A DNA stretch of 64,000 bases from Epiperipatus broadwayi (Eukaryota; Onychophora; Udeonychophora; Euonychophora; Peripatidae), in contig JAQFVV010012395.1 of assembly GCA_028023455.1 (NCBI GenBank), forward strand, positions 2,668,001-2,732,000, read 5' to 3'. The stretch's first letter is position 1; each line of letters opens with the position of its first letter. A model generated the notes under the pieces. The model saw only the letters and a list, made by a program, of their open reading frames with translations, had not been told where the DNA came from and did not search any database. A program made the position numbers and the translations under genes. Positions 23,494-35,144 of this stretch are shown one piece after another.

Positions 23494-24545
23494 CACCTAG
23501 GTCTCATTTTATGTGGTAGATAGGTTCCACAGAAAACCCGCATTAAAAAAAATCGCACAAAAATAGACTTAACTTACCTTGAAAAATGGGGGATAGGGTC
23601 TGTAATTTTCAGAATTCGCATAAAAGCAAAGCAACAAGGAAAAATTACTTTAAAATTCGCATTAAAAAAATAAGGAAATAAAGTATGACTAATAAAAATA
23701 TTTGAAAAAAATTGGTACAAGACAAACTTTTTACTTTTTTTTATTAACTACAGTATTTAATTTGACATTTTTTCATACGTATTTTAATCATTATCGCTAT
23801 TTTCGAATGTGCCAGTTCGTTTGTAAACTGGTAAGAAATCAGATTCATTGATGTGATGTGATGTAGCTTCTTGAACGAAGTCAAGAATCTCTCAGCAATT
23901 ATGCCCAGAGAAACTTGTTAGCCACTTTATTTTCCATTCCCCACTCTAATTTTTACCATATTCTGCTCCATCCCATTTACACAACTAGTGCCAATTTCAG
24001 TCTTGTGCTGTGTTAATGGTTTTCTGTTGACAACTGATTTTTACTACTGAAATAAATTTTAAATGTTCACATTTTGTTTCTATATTAAAAAAAATGAGGA
24101 TCGCAATCAAAACAAAAAGATTATACATTATCATTAAAAATATTATTTTCAGTTTATAAAATCAATAAAATCTTCGTTATTTATTTTAAAAATCTACATT
24201 ATTTATTTCTGTTATACCTAACAAAATACATTTTAAAAGTTTAAAATTTTTGAATATTTATTGCAATATTTTTATATGTAAGTATAAATCTATTATTATT
24301 ATTATTTACTCATTAGTATAAGTAGGTTATTTATTCTAAATATAGCTTCAGGCCATATTCACGTTAGCTGCTAATATAACGTTATATTTTTGAAGAAAAA
24401 AAGTATTTCAAGTCAAAATAAGTTATTAATTTAAATTTCTTGATATTAATAAATATAGTGAAATATGAAAAATATTAAGAAGAAACATGAATCACATAAC
24501 TTCAAAATCGCATTAAAATAATCCGCATAAAACGAGACCCAGGTG
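23494..24545. mobile_element. pogo/Tigger-like DNA transposon, non-autonomous, TA target
   Basis: The ends are inverted: cacctaggtctcattttatg at 23494 and, read inward from the other side, cacctgggtctcgttttatg ending at 24545. Both ends are flanked by TA (23492-23493 and 24546-24547). Subterminal gcattaaaa words recur near both ends. The TIR type (CAC/GCC...CTCGTTTTAT) and TA duplication are those of the pogo/Tigger branch of Tc1/mariner. There is no transposase ORF in its 1052 bp, so it depends on a relative. A family A LINE stub sits inside it. Confidence 0.8.
23847..23986 (-). mobile_element. LINE family A 3' stub nested in the pogo-like element
   Basis: On the minus strand it reads gggatggagcagaatatgg, then gtggctaacaagtttctctg and ctgagagattcttgacttcg, ending catcacatcacatcaatg. 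This matches positions 1896-2036 of copy 1 nearly base for base. It is a severely 5'-truncated insertion (about 140 bp) and defines the 3' end of the family. Confidence 0.9.
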
Positions 24546-24549
24546 TACT

Positions 24550-25965
24550 TGTGATTTGCTGATGCACTAATGAACTATATCTCAAACTTTAGAGGAGTTT
24601 TTTTTTTTTAAGTTGCTAAGCTCGCTATAACTTTCAGACATTTTTGATTGATGTAATAGTTAAATGATCATTTAATTAATTTATAATTATAAGATTGCGC
24701 TTAATTTGTCTTGATATTACTTATTGCAGATTGGATAAACTCGTACTGTTATAAAATTAATTTAAAGCAATGTATTTCAGGTATAAATTTTATAATATAT
24801 ATATTTTAAGTACTTTCTATTATTTTGTCAAATAGAACTATCATCTAACTGTTTGGTATCTGATCTAATCTATAATTGTGGGCATCATTATTGGTTCTTG
24901 TATATAAGCACTTAGTTTATAATTCTTCCAAGATTATAACTTTCACATATAAAGTAATATATACCAAGAAATATCCAAACATTTTTTTTCCTACTTCAGA
25001 GGTATTTTCTTGTAAGTTTGAGTAATCAGTGAATATTAGGTAATAGTTTTTTTCACATTCCAGACTATTTTCAGGCTGTGGGCCACTTTTATTGAGAATC
25101 AGAAAGATGACCCATAACTGGAGACTAATATGGATGTATAGATATAGCATTATCATATAATTAATTACTCAATATTACAGGTTCTGAAATAGAGTAAACA
25201 TAATGAATTATTGCTTCTATAAACAGATGGTAAATGGAAACACAAGAAGTAATATGATATTTTGTTGTTTCATTTTTCTTATTTTAATTTAGTGAGTTTC
25301 AATAGAATTTTGAGTTATTTTGTTATAGGAAATCGAGGCATATATATTTGTGGGAATAAATTATTGTCAGTTACTGATATAGAAATAAATGGTGTTGGTA
25401 ATTGATGCTGGAATTTACTGTGCGTCATTTCAGTCTAATATTCTGTAGTTCTTATAAAACTTTTAAAAAATATGATACTAGTAATAATATTGTAGCATTA
25501 GTTAATTTGTTTTGGTGTTTTATGTAATTAATGCAGATTTATTCCATGAATTTGATGAGATGAAAAACAAAACAAAAGAAAAAGAAACATTATTATTGAA
25601 AATGGATATGTTTATTGTTAAGGCAATTGTTTTTTATTTTGTGTTTTATTTGAAAGTTTTGTTAATTTGTTTTTTATAATAATAATAATAATAATAATAA
25701 TGATGATGATGATGATGATAATAATAAAAAAAAGTTAAAAGGGTATCATATTATTTTTTTTACAAAACATTAAAAAATAACAATTTTTTGATTAAAAAAA
25801 ATTATTCCGTTTGCAATAATTGAAAATAAAAAATCATTTTAATATATGGTCAATTGGATTAACCTTTTAATTGATTTTCACATAATCCTGCTGTTAATGC
25901 TGCTGAATGTGAGTGTAATTTATGTCAAAAGCATTAATCCATTTTAGTAGCAAACTCTTTATATA
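24550..25965. other. Intergenic, no gene recognised
   Basis: AT-rich. The only structure is the compound microsatellite listed separately. Confidence 0.5.
25675..25730. repeat. (AAT)n-(ATG)n compound microsatellite
   Basis: About eight aat units, then five to six gat units, then aat units again. Confidence 0.95.
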
Positions 25966-25969
25966 GAAG

Positions 25970-26130
25970 TGACACTCAGTGTAAACCTTAGTAATCAATA
26001 GATGCAAGATCATAAAATCCCTATTTAGTGCCTACTCATTCAACATCCCTGATTAGTTTGTAGATTATGGAGAGTTTGCTACTATATTAATAACTTGTGT
26101 AAGCATAGGATATAGTGATCATGTGATGTT
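25970..26130. mobile_element. Foldback/MITE element FB1, partial copy
   Basis: It starts with cagtgtaaacc, then tagtaatcaatagatgc, cataaaatccctatttagtg and cctactcattcaacatccc, matching the left arm of the 15-kb copy. It ends with aacttgtgtaagcata and tgatcatgtgatgtt, the inverse of that copy's outer terminus. The middle of the palindrome is deleted. Confidence 0.75.
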
Positions 26131-26134
26131 TTAA

Positions 26135-28715
26135 TGGTTTTAATAGTTATTGATTATTTAATTAACTAAGATTTTAATTCTAACTGAAATACTTAGATGC
26201 GAGCGGCTATTGGTGATTGACAATTGAGAAAATTGTTTTATTTAGGTTCTGTGGAAAAGAAAGTACATTTGTGTACTTGTCTAAGAAACTTTTATTATTA
26301 TCATAACAACAGAAAAATGAGTTTATATATAATTTGTTTATTTTTATGTAAAATTATTAAATATTTTTCTTAATAAGTGTTCAATTTTAATTTGTTTGCT
26401 TTTTAACAGAAAATTAGTCAGCCAAAAATTTACTGATGTCAAACAGGAAACAACTACTATTAATAATTCTTTATTTTATTTTTTGTTTTGTAAAATTGAT
26501 TTTAAAAATTTTAATGGATATTTTCATTATTTGAATTTATGTTCAATGAAAATTTTCTTAAAAATACAGATTTAATGAAGAATAATTTTTTCATTAAACA
26601 CATTTTTTAGTCTGAAAACTAAAACAGTTTTTTTTGTTTGGATTAATTATTTCTGAATATTACTTTTTTTTATTTATTGTATAATTGATATTTTATTTTT
26701 AGGTCAATTTGTTTTTTGAATATATGTTTTTAATGAAAATTTTAAAAAGTATAAAGATAAAATAGAAATTAATTCCCTCCCCCTCATTAAGAAATGCAAT
26801 TGAGAAAAAAATCTGGAAAGAAAAACATCAAGAGTTACTATTTTAAAGCCATTACCAGAAAATAATTTGTGCTACATCATCATATGATAAGCTAGACCGC
26901 ATAAAAATTGTTTATTTGACATGTACCATGTGTGTTTAACTAAAAAAAAATGGCAGAGATATTACAATTTTAAAAATGTTTTTATTTCAAAATATTTTTG
27001 GAAAAAAAAAATAGATGAGATTTTTTTATTTAAGTATTACTAAAAATAAATTGATATATATATTTCAATTTTTAATAGATAAAAAAATAATTGTCATTAA
27101 ATAATATATATCTATGACATCAATCCTTGCATTTCATCTGTATATGTGTGTGTGTATAAATATTTGAATTATTTATAATTTATTTTTAATGCATGTCAAA
27201 TAATTTGTCTTCAAATGTGTTTGTTCTTTTGGTTCTGTTATATAAAGCAGTAGATCTTATATATATATAGGAAGAGAGATTGGAGATCGGTATCTATATT
27301 TTTAGATTAATAATGGTATCAAATAACATAAGTAAGACTGTATACATAATTTTAATTTTAAATGTGTGGTTAATGTAATAACTTGTCATAAGTTCAATTT
27401 AAAAATTTATCTACCAAAATTTGCAATTTATAAATGAATATTAAATTAAAACTTTAAAAATGTTTAAATTTTTAATTTATAATGAATTTAAATTTTATTT
27501 TGTTATAGTAACTACCTTTTTTTTTCAGGTTTATTGCATTGTGTTATCTTTATTTCAGTATATATTATATATGCACAAAGTAAACTGAATATATTATAAA
27601 AATAATGACTTACATTAAATGTAAAACATGCAAAAAGAAAAAAAAAATCCAATATGATATCCTGGGAATGAAAGAAATAGATTATTAGAAACCATAATAA
27701 TTACAATAAGTGTTTTTAAAAATTCACCTTAAACAGTTACTTACATGTTTAATTTTGGTAAAAGGGTTATATAAAATTTCCGGTGTTCTAAAATAAATTA
27801 TATTTGTTAATAGTCATTCACATATCTCCTGATAATTATAAATTTATTCTTTTTAATAAAATATTTTAAGTTAATGGAATTTGAAATTTCAAAAATGTTT
27901 CAGGATAGTGAACTATATCATATATTTAAGAAAAGTAAAAATGTATTTAAATTTGAATGAGACCCAAACATAAATATTTAATATTAAATATAAACATAAA
28001 ATGAGACCCAAACATAAATATTTGCTATTAAATATAAACATAAAATAGAAATTCTTGAAGTTCGAATATTTTGTGTTAAATATTAAAAGAAAAATTTATA
28101 TTTAGTTTTTATGAATGTTTACTATCCTATGCAATTCTTTGAATGTCATTATATCTAATTAATGGAATAAAAGATGAATGAAAGATATCTCAAACTATTT
28201 TTCTAGCCCTAACTATTCTTAAATAATGACTATGAATACTTTAATTAATTTTTTTCTCTTTATTATGCTATTATGAACTAGTTTGAGATATATTAAATAC
28301 AAACGAGTCGTACTATTGTTAAAAATTAAGTTTATTTATTTCAGATTAAAAATATTTATAAGATGTAGTCTGTATTTTCTTACATAGAAGTTCTATCAAA
28401 TCTCGTTGATTTTTTATTCTATTAGTTTTATATTTTGATTTTTTGTGTAAACAATATCAAAATTAAATTTTCATTATTATTGTTTTTTATATTGATTTTA
28501 AATAACTTGAATCTTGTTGATTCTTTAAATATAATTGTACTGTTTGATGAACTTGATATGCATAAGTAATTGAAATGAGCAGCCTTTGATAGTACTCATT
28601 CTTGTCATATATTATTTTCTGCCTTCATTTCCCATTACAGTAATATACATTTTTGGCAGCCATTGGAGAGACATGATGATGTGACAAATTAAGCATGGAA
28701 TTATATATTTTAAGC
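26135..28715. other. Intergenic, no gene recognised
   Basis: AT-rich with no supported gene. It contains the 44-bp tandem duplication at 27957-28044. Confidence 0.5.
27957..28044. repeat. 44-bp tandem duplication, two units
   Basis: Units 27957-28000 and 28001-28044, each starting atgagacccaaacataaata and ending aaatataaacataaa, differ at about two positions. A recent local duplication. Confidence 0.9.
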
Positions 28716-28720
28716 CAATA

Positions 28721-28873
28721 AACATCACATGACCATCCCCTCTTATGCTTGTGTATAACTGTTGTTAAAACAGGCAAATCTCACTATACGTATTGCCACA
28801 CACAGCAAGCATCCATTGATTACTCTAGCTTGCTGCGTGTGGCACTACATATAGTGAGTTTTGCCTGTTTTAA
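28721..28873. mobile_element. Foldback/MITE element FB1, short hairpin copy
   Basis: It begins aacatcacatgaccatcccc, includes ctgttgttaaaacaggc and cactatacgtattgccac, then gcaagcatccattgattact, and returns through gtggcactacatatagtgag and gcctgtttta. It keeps only the arm tips (about 75 bp each), so most of the palindrome is lost. It shares the outer 37 bp with the 15-kb copy. Confidence 0.85.
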
Positions 28874-28879
28874 TTATAT

Positions 28880-29265
28880 ATTTAAGAGGTCCAATAATTT
28901 AAATAAGACATGATGGAGATAAACAAGACATGGCAGGTTTAAAAACAAGATATTTCAGCAATTAGTTTTGTAGCTATCTAAAAATTGTAATTTAATGGTT
29001 TGTTTTTAAATATTAATTAGTGTAGTTGATGTTAACACTTCTAATGAGGTATAATTTATTAATATAAAAATGAATACAGTTTTAATAAAGGCATGTTTAA
29101 AAATTGTGATTATATATTACTGTTTTTGTTTGCAAATGAGATATAAAAAAGATTTTGATAAATTAAATAAATATTGAAATAAGATAAAATATCGAAAAAC
29201 GTTATGTAAAATTTAGAAGAAGAAAAAACAAGTTTTGTATTTTCTTATGGATGAATAGATGTGAC
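28880..29265. other. Intergenic, nothing recognised
   Basis: AT-rich, no supported feature. Confidence 0.5.
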
Positions 29266-29269
29266 TGTC

Positions 29270-29400
29270 TTTATTGTTGTGAGATTATGTATCATATTAG
29301 AATCTGGAGCTGGTGTTCCATAAATTGTAGCCCAATTCTGTCACTTCCAATATTTGAATTCCCAAACAATAAAACCATTTCATTATTTGTTTATTTATCC
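29270..29400 (+). repeat. tRNA-derived SINE family 1
   Basis: Shared words in order: agaatctggagctgg, aaattgtagcccaattctgt, cacttccaata, then aataaaaccatttcattatt. This is one of the better preserved members. Confidence 0.6.
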
Positions 29401-29899
29401 ACCAAACTAGTTTTTGTAATTAATAAAAACATTTGTTTTTTAAAGTGAAAAGTAATTAATCTAATATACAAATATTGCCTAATTTTTTTAAAGTATTTTT
29501 CTAGATTGTGTAATTATTTTTTTTATCTTGGAGTAATTTCTTAATTTCATTATTTTTCCTTTGTTTTCCATTCAGTTTTTATACTTTTTTTTATTTTTAA
29601 AAATGTACTATTATTTTTATCTGCAAGAATTTATCAATTGCTTTTTATAATTTTTTTATTAAATACTTTTTTTTGTTTGTGCTCTTTTTAATACTTTATC
29701 TACTAAATTGATGCTTCTAATTATTTTAAATTTTTTTTACTTAAGAAAATTTAAATTTAGATAGCATCTACTTTTTTTTTTTTTTTGCCATAAAGAAGAG
29801 AGGTTTCCTTTTTTCCAAATTTAAAAGAATTTTATTATTATGCAATATTTAAAAACATTATTTTCTACTAATAGTTTTCATGAGGTTTCACATTCTTTG

Positions 29900-30040
29900 A
29901 TTTGTATGGCTTAATGCAGTAATAGAGTAAATGGACCCAAAAAACTAAAAGTTCCCAAGATTGCAGTTCAATTTTGTTACTTTTGATTCCAATATCCTCA
30001 GAGACAAATCATTAGATTATTTTTTTTGTTGTACTTATTT
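29900..30040 (+). repeat. tRNA-derived SINE family 1
   Basis: Contains ggcttaatgcagtaatagag and atggacccaa, then aaaagttcccaag, gattgcagttcaattttgt and tacttttgattccaata, followed by tcctcagagacaaatcatta. A-box-like and B-box-like spacing is visible, and this copy gives the longest view of the family body. Confidence 0.6.
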
Positions 30041-30044
30041 TAAT

Positions 30045-31350
30045 ATTTTTTTGTTGTTGTTGCAACATATCATTGTTATAATTAATTTCTGTATAATTTT
30101 AAGCTGCTTCTTTCACTAATTCTTCGAGAATATTTGTATAATTCACTTAACTCACAATAAGCTTCTGATTTCCATAGGCTCTCTTTTCATGCTATGGCTT
30201 TTTCAATCCTTTTTTTGACTAGATCTCTTGAGTCAAATACATATCAGAAAGCTTGTTTATCTTGTTATAAAAAATCAAAATATACAGCGTTTATATAAAT
30301 GTATAGTTTGAAGATTGAGAAAAATGCATTGTCAAAAAAATAAAGTTTGTTGGTTTGTCTGTAAAATATATTTTTTTCAAATTGTCACCTTGGCCTTTTA
30401 TATATATATTCATTCTAATGGTATATTTAACAGTGTGCATTTAGATACACAAGGATTGTTTACAGATAAGGTTAACCATCATAGCCATTGGCAAAATATC
30501 CATCTTAGGAACACCTTGTATAATATTTAAACAGTGAACAGAGGAATATTAAGCCTTATCTCCATTAGTGGATATTAATCTTTCACTCCACAAAGTTGAC
30601 ATGGTATTATTTAAATTAGGTATTCAGAAGTTATGAAAGCTGTGCAACATTCATGTTAATCTATGTTAAATTGTGATGACTTCATGAACTAAAGCATTTT
30701 CATGAATTAAAAACATTTTTTATTTTGGAAAATGGTATTGCTCCACGTATGGATTTGTTTTTTCAAAACCTCAAATAATCTGCAGCTGTAACACTTTCAT
30801 GCAGAGTAATTATTATATTAAGGGAATATCTTGATGTAGTTTTTCAAATCATGACAGTTTCATACTAATGGTAGAAGCTGTCTGATAGATTTTCTTTGCT
30901 AGCTTTCATAAGAAATATTTGGAAAAAAGTGTATGAAATGCATCCAATTATCAAACAGTTTTTAGGCTCACAAAATTACATCTACACCATGCATTTGCAT
31001 TAGTCAACAATACATAGCTTTGAAATAGGAGCTCAGACATAAACATGTGCCTTGCGAAATTCACAACAGATTATCATTGACACTGACTCTGATGTAAGGT
31101 GATCTTTAGTGACAGTTTTTGTTGTTAATGTTTGTTGGTCCCAATAGTTTCTAGAGAATTTAATTATTTTATCATTAATGAAATGCAATCATTGCTCTTA
31201 AAATTGTTGATTTTAAAATATTACGCATCTCACAAGTTAATGCAACTTTCATCAATTCTCTCTTATGTATTTATTATCATCTCTTATCAATATTTGAAAA
31301 ATAAATATGACATTGCCATATATTTCCATTTTTTATTCTGCATCAATGCC
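30045..31350. other. Intergenic, no gene recognised
   Basis: No coherent ORF. It flanks the LTR element; if the hAT call at 34.98 kb is right, this side could hold the other half of the interrupted element, but I could not confirm it. Confidence 0.4.
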
Positions 31351-31352
31351 AA

Positions 31353-31549
31353 TGGCCCATACTCACCAATGGTAGGATTTTATATACATGTTTACACGTT
31401 GGCCGCACTTATGTTTTATCCTTTGGCTATGTTTACACATTGGTTATCCACACATTTACACATTGGTTAGCAGCAGTAAGTGCTCAATCAGATTAGATAA
31501 AGAGAGAAACTTGATTAATCCACTTCTGAAGGCAAGATCAGATACGACA
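31353..31549 (-). repeat. 3' LTR of the Gypsy-type element
   Basis: 197 bp. It is longer than the 5' LTR because of an extra tttacacattgg-type unit near 31425. On the minus strand it starts tgtcgtatc and ends gggcca. Confidence 0.85.
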
Positions 31550-31564
31550 TCCCTCCCCCTAGCT
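31550..31564 (-). promoter_or_regulatory. Polypurine tract
   Basis: The minus strand reads ctagggggaggga directly before the TGTC start of the 3' LTR, the site where plus-strand DNA synthesis is primed in LTR elements. Confidence 0.8.
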
Positions 31565-31974
31565 AAATTTAGCCCTGGAGAATGTAGTCATTGAGATGAA
31601 CTGGACAACTGTTGTCTGCTTTGTTGTTTTTTCAGGTTTATTGCTGTTCTTGTCTTGTTCATCATCCTTGGTTGATGGTCTTGTCCCTGAGAGTTTGCCT
31701 GGATTGTTACTGTCTTCAGTTTGGCAATCATCATTTTCGCTTGGTATAGTTGTTTCTGTATGATTCAGTTTCAGTTGGTTTAGATGGTGATGATGTAGAA
31801 ATTCATCTGCTGTTTGAAACTACTATTGTGTAGAATCATTTCATTTGTATAACCACTGCTGGTGTTCATTTTGTGGATCCATAGTACATTCTATATAGCA
31901 TCTGAGTGCTTATTTGTAATTTTATCTTGTCTTTTCCTTTTTTACCACAGTTTAGATAAGGTTTCAGGGTTGAC

Positions 31975-32240
31975 GGGTTAGGTTTAGGCCACTGAGCTGT
32001 TTGGCTTTTTCTGGCATGCTTTGATTTATTTTTCCACTGCTATCAGTGGTGAACTTTGGCCTTAATATCAGCATTTAAGGTAGGCCATGACACTTATGAG
32101 CTTACCAGCATCTTCATTCGGACTGTACCTGGATGCCCATTGAGTAGCAGACTGAGCACCTAGGAATGTCAAGATGAGAGAATCACTACTCTGGATCTCC
32201 AAATAATGCAGCCATGTTCAGTTGAGAAGTTTAGTTTACA
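31975..32240 (-). pseudogene. Integrase N-terminal region of the Gypsy-type element
   Basis: Over shifted frames the minus strand gives GCIIWRSRVVI (32215-32184), GHPGTVRMKML (32144-32107), then WPTLNADIKAKV. This is the stretch around the HHCC zinc domain of Gypsy integrases, where a GH-x-G-x-x-RMK block precedes a WWP-type block. The DDE catalytic core that should follow is missing; sequence up to the polypurine tract looks like an integrase C-terminal tail (LHHHHLNQLK near 31790). Protease joins this region directly, so RT-RNase H were lost in one deletion. Confidence 0.7.
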
Positions 32241-32355
32241 TATCCAGTAGGCTGAATGCAAGCCAACCCTGTTCAATCCATTTTTGTATCCAGAGTTATT
32301 AGTGGTCCATACAGTCCTCATCTTACTGTTCAATGGTGTATCCAAGTCAATCATA

Positions 32356-32793
32356 TTAATTGTTTGACTTAGTTGTGACCTGGTTCACTTTTGTCACTGC
32401 AAAGTCTAAATAAGTGAACCAGTCATGGGCTAATAAGTTACTATGATCACATGATGCCACTACCAGTGGTAGGTGTATAATCTTGATAGGCATTGTAATT
32501 TTAACTATTGTTTGGCCCAACAGTTTTATTTGATTATCCTGATAGTCTGTAATAGACTTTCTGCTAGGATGCAGCTTATATTCTTTATTTTTATTAATGA
32601 TAGCCCAAGTCTTTCTTGAAACAATGCGCACTGCAGACCCTGTGTCGAGTTCCATTATAGCCAGTGTATCATTAATTATGATATTATATATAAATCTAGA
32701 CTGATCATCTTTAATATTATTTATATAGGCAACTTGTTTGTTTTTCTTATAATTTCCTATGCTGTTTTTTGGATTGGATTTTTTCATTCTCAT
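32356..32793 (-). pseudogene. Retropepsin (aspartic protease) of the Gypsy-type element
   Basis: The 145-residue frame has the active-site motif ELDTGSAV (DTGS codons at 32646-32635), then SRKTW, a YQDNQIKLLG flap-type block and LLAHDWF near the end. In Gypsy elements the protease lies directly after gag and cleaves the polyprotein. It is the best preserved part of this copy. The frame is open through the domain; the start codon is arbitrary because the protein is normally made by frameshifting or as a fusion. The following RT is absent. Confidence 0.85.
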
Positions 32794-32819
32794 GTCAGCT
32801 GTCTTGTGTTTTTAATTTC

Positions 32820-33518
32820 AGACATGCAGCCTTTATATGTCAGATTCACTTGCAAAACTTACTTGTTGTATAGCTGTGCGGGCATTCTGTATGTGAGTGC
32901 ATTTGTTTATTGCATCTTTAGCAATGCGTTAGACTATTTGATGCTGAATTACCTTAGCTGACTGAGTGTCTGATTAACCCAGTGTTATGCTCGATTTTTT
33001 GCACATCATGCTCAGTAATTGATTTGACTGACTAGCTAGTACTGCTTGGCCACAGTTGTTTCAAAATATGGCATCATCAGCATTATAAGTCTTAAATTGT
33101 GATCATGTATGCTGCAAATAAAACATTTACAAAGTGCTTCATTCAGAAATCTTTAAATTCACTTTTAATTCCAATGATCAGACTCTTGTTGTGAGCTCTC
33201 TGGCATTTGGTCCCTGTTCTTGCATGCAGTGGTTGAAATAATATCTCTGCATTATTGTCGAGGGTTTTGGGGGAAAATAATCTGCCAGAGTTGTTAACGT
33301 TTTATCAAAATCTAGGTCAGCTGTTGTTTCTGCCATAGATTGAGATTTGATATATCTTGTAAGTTTGAGGACTATTATAGTCATTAATGTGGCTAATATT
33401 ACCTAGCCTTCTTGATTTGATTAGCTTGTCGGTAAAATATCAACTGCTCTTTATACCTTGTCCAGTCCTCAGGATGGCCTGGGTCAAAGGCTTTCATAGA
33501 GCCAGTCAAATTTACCAT
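32820..33518 (-). pseudogene. Gag of the Gypsy-type element, broken
   Basis: It starts at an ATG (33518-33516) with MVNLTGSMKAFDPG, followed by WTRYKEQLIFYRQANQI, the usual start of Gypsy gag. The 68-residue frame 33384-33178 carries YFPPKPSTIMQRYYFNHCMQ, the capsid block with P-K-P and a R/Y-F pair. Further on, near 32920-32823, residues read CNKQMHSHTEC and then FCK, two stops and HIKAAC, the remains of two CCHC zinc knuckles that bind genomic RNA. A CFICS word near 33120 is probably another Cys pair. Stops inside the knuckles show decay. The leader from 34300 to 33519 is non-coding. Confidence 0.8.
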
Positions 33519-34300
33519 TGATTTATTTCCCTCTTATCTTGTGAGAGAAATAATTGTGGGCTACCACTCATTTGTTACTTTTACAACTACAGTTTGTAGC
33601 TGCAAAAATCAATCATGAAAAAGCTAACAACCCACCAGGGCGAGATTCTGTCACTTTGTTACTAGTGAAGCTCTCGTGGTTGGTTTAACCTTTTAACTGA
33701 CATGCCTATACATTTGTGGTCAATATTTCATTCGAACAGATCTTAAGTGATTTTAATAATCACTATACTGTAAATATGGTGAATGTCTTTAGCCATATTC
33801 GCCTATTTAATCTGTTGGAACTGGCATATTTTATATTATTTTTCCAGTCAAAAGGGGAAAATATTCCTTTTATCTGACTGCATCAAATCTGTTTTGCTGA
33901 ATTGCAAGTGTCAGACCCAAAACAACAGTAATATCAATTTTATGTATAATTTAGTCAATAATGAACTCGTCATGCCCGAATGACTGAACTCACTTCCAAC
34001 TGTATATATTATCTTGCTTCATGAGTTCTAGTTAAGACTCTTCCGGCTGTACTGGACAATTTGCCTAGAGTCGGCCATAGTCATAGTACTTGCAGTCCTA
34101 TCATGGACTTGCCTCACTGCATAGACATATCAGCATTGACTATAATAGAAACACCTTTACAGTTGAAAGTGGTTTCAATTGAGAGCATGTTCAGTCATTC
34201 AGGCTACACAGATGTTCTCTCTTTTTTTCTTTGTCTCCAAAAAGGCTATAACCCCTTACCTTACTGGCAGCAATAGGATTCAGAGAGTATCATTGCCTAT

Positions 34301-34480
34301 TGGCCCATACTAATCAATGGTAAGATTTTATACCCAAGTTTACACATTAGCCATACTTATGTTTATAGATTGGTTATCCACATGTTTACGCATTGGTTAG
34401 CTGCAGATGAGTGCTCAATCTGATTAGATAAGGAAGGAATCTGGACTAGTCCACTTTTAAAGGCAAGATTAGATATGACA
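34301..34480 (-). repeat. 5' LTR of the Gypsy-type element
   Basis: 180 bp. It shares tggcccatact, ttacacattagcc, attggttatccacatg, gtgctcaatctgattagata and ggcaagattagatatgaca with the other LTR. It lies at the gag side, so it is the 5' LTR on the minus strand. Confidence 0.85.
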
Positions 34481-34979
34481 CTTAGAATACAAAATAATTT
34501 GCATCTCCATTTCTAATTGTAGCATCAATGGTAGAAAATTTTAAGAATGTTTTCTATTTGTTAGATATAGTTTAAATTGCATTGTAGAATCCAAAACTAC
34601 CACCAACAATCTGATTCTAAAGATTTAAAAACTTTTTTTTTTAAAAAAAAAGAAAAACATATTTCATAGTCAATGCAATTTCAAACTAATAATGTAATAA
34701 TCAAATAGTTGATTGCTTAAGAGTTCATAAGAAATTCTAGCAATAGAAATGACAACTGTATTCTATGGACCCCAAGTTACAGAATCTGCTATTTCATGAC
34801 TGTCTCAAATCACACTGGGAAATAATTTAAATAATATTTAATAATACTATATTGCACTGACTTTCAACATTTTTAATGAAGTTACTGGATCTATGCAGGA
34901 TAGTGATATGACTTTCATTCAAGCTTCATCAAAAATGTGTACGTTTTTCTTTATTTTAATGTCAAATGACATTTTCTCA

Positions 34980-35140
34980 TCTGCATTGATAATAAAAGTT
35001 TTTTATATATCTTCATGATCTTTTGTAAATTTCAGTGTCTACTCGTAAAGAATACTTTCTCTCACCACATTTTAATATATGTTTGCCGATATTGTCAGCT
35101 AGAATTGAAAAGATACTGCATTCTCTTATAATACTTTTGT
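34980..35140 (-). pseudogene. Possible hAT-type transposase remnant (DUF4371-like)
   Basis: The minus strand from 35132 reads SIIRECSIFSILADN, then KC-E and SLRVDTEIYK, resembling the ECK-x-FS-x-I-x-D...EQLS...R.VD block at the start of the catalytic region of hAT-type transposases. Only about 45 residues fit and no catalytic triad was traced, so it is tentative. If right, the Gypsy element next door inserted into or beside an older DNA transposon. Confidence 0.35.
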
Positions 35141-35144
35141 TTAT

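Larger units (their letters stand above)
31353..34480 (-). mobile_element. Gypsy-type LTR retrotransposon, internally deleted
   Basis: Both LTRs are present, starting TGTC and ending GCCA on the minus strand, with a polypurine tract against the 3' LTR and gag, protease and the integrase zinc region between them in the right order. The total is 3.1 kb against the usual 5 kb or more, because RT, RNase H and the integrase catalytic core are missing. Gag and protease carry several stops. The LTRs differ by one 17-19 bp block and scattered changes. No matching target duplication is visible at the flanks, suggesting age or later rearrangement. Any past mobility after the deletion would have needed proteins from a complete relative. 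Confidence 0.88.

Noticed and set aside
25675-25730. CRISPR-like or structured repeat array
   Set aside because: It is a plain trinucleotide microsatellite without spacers.
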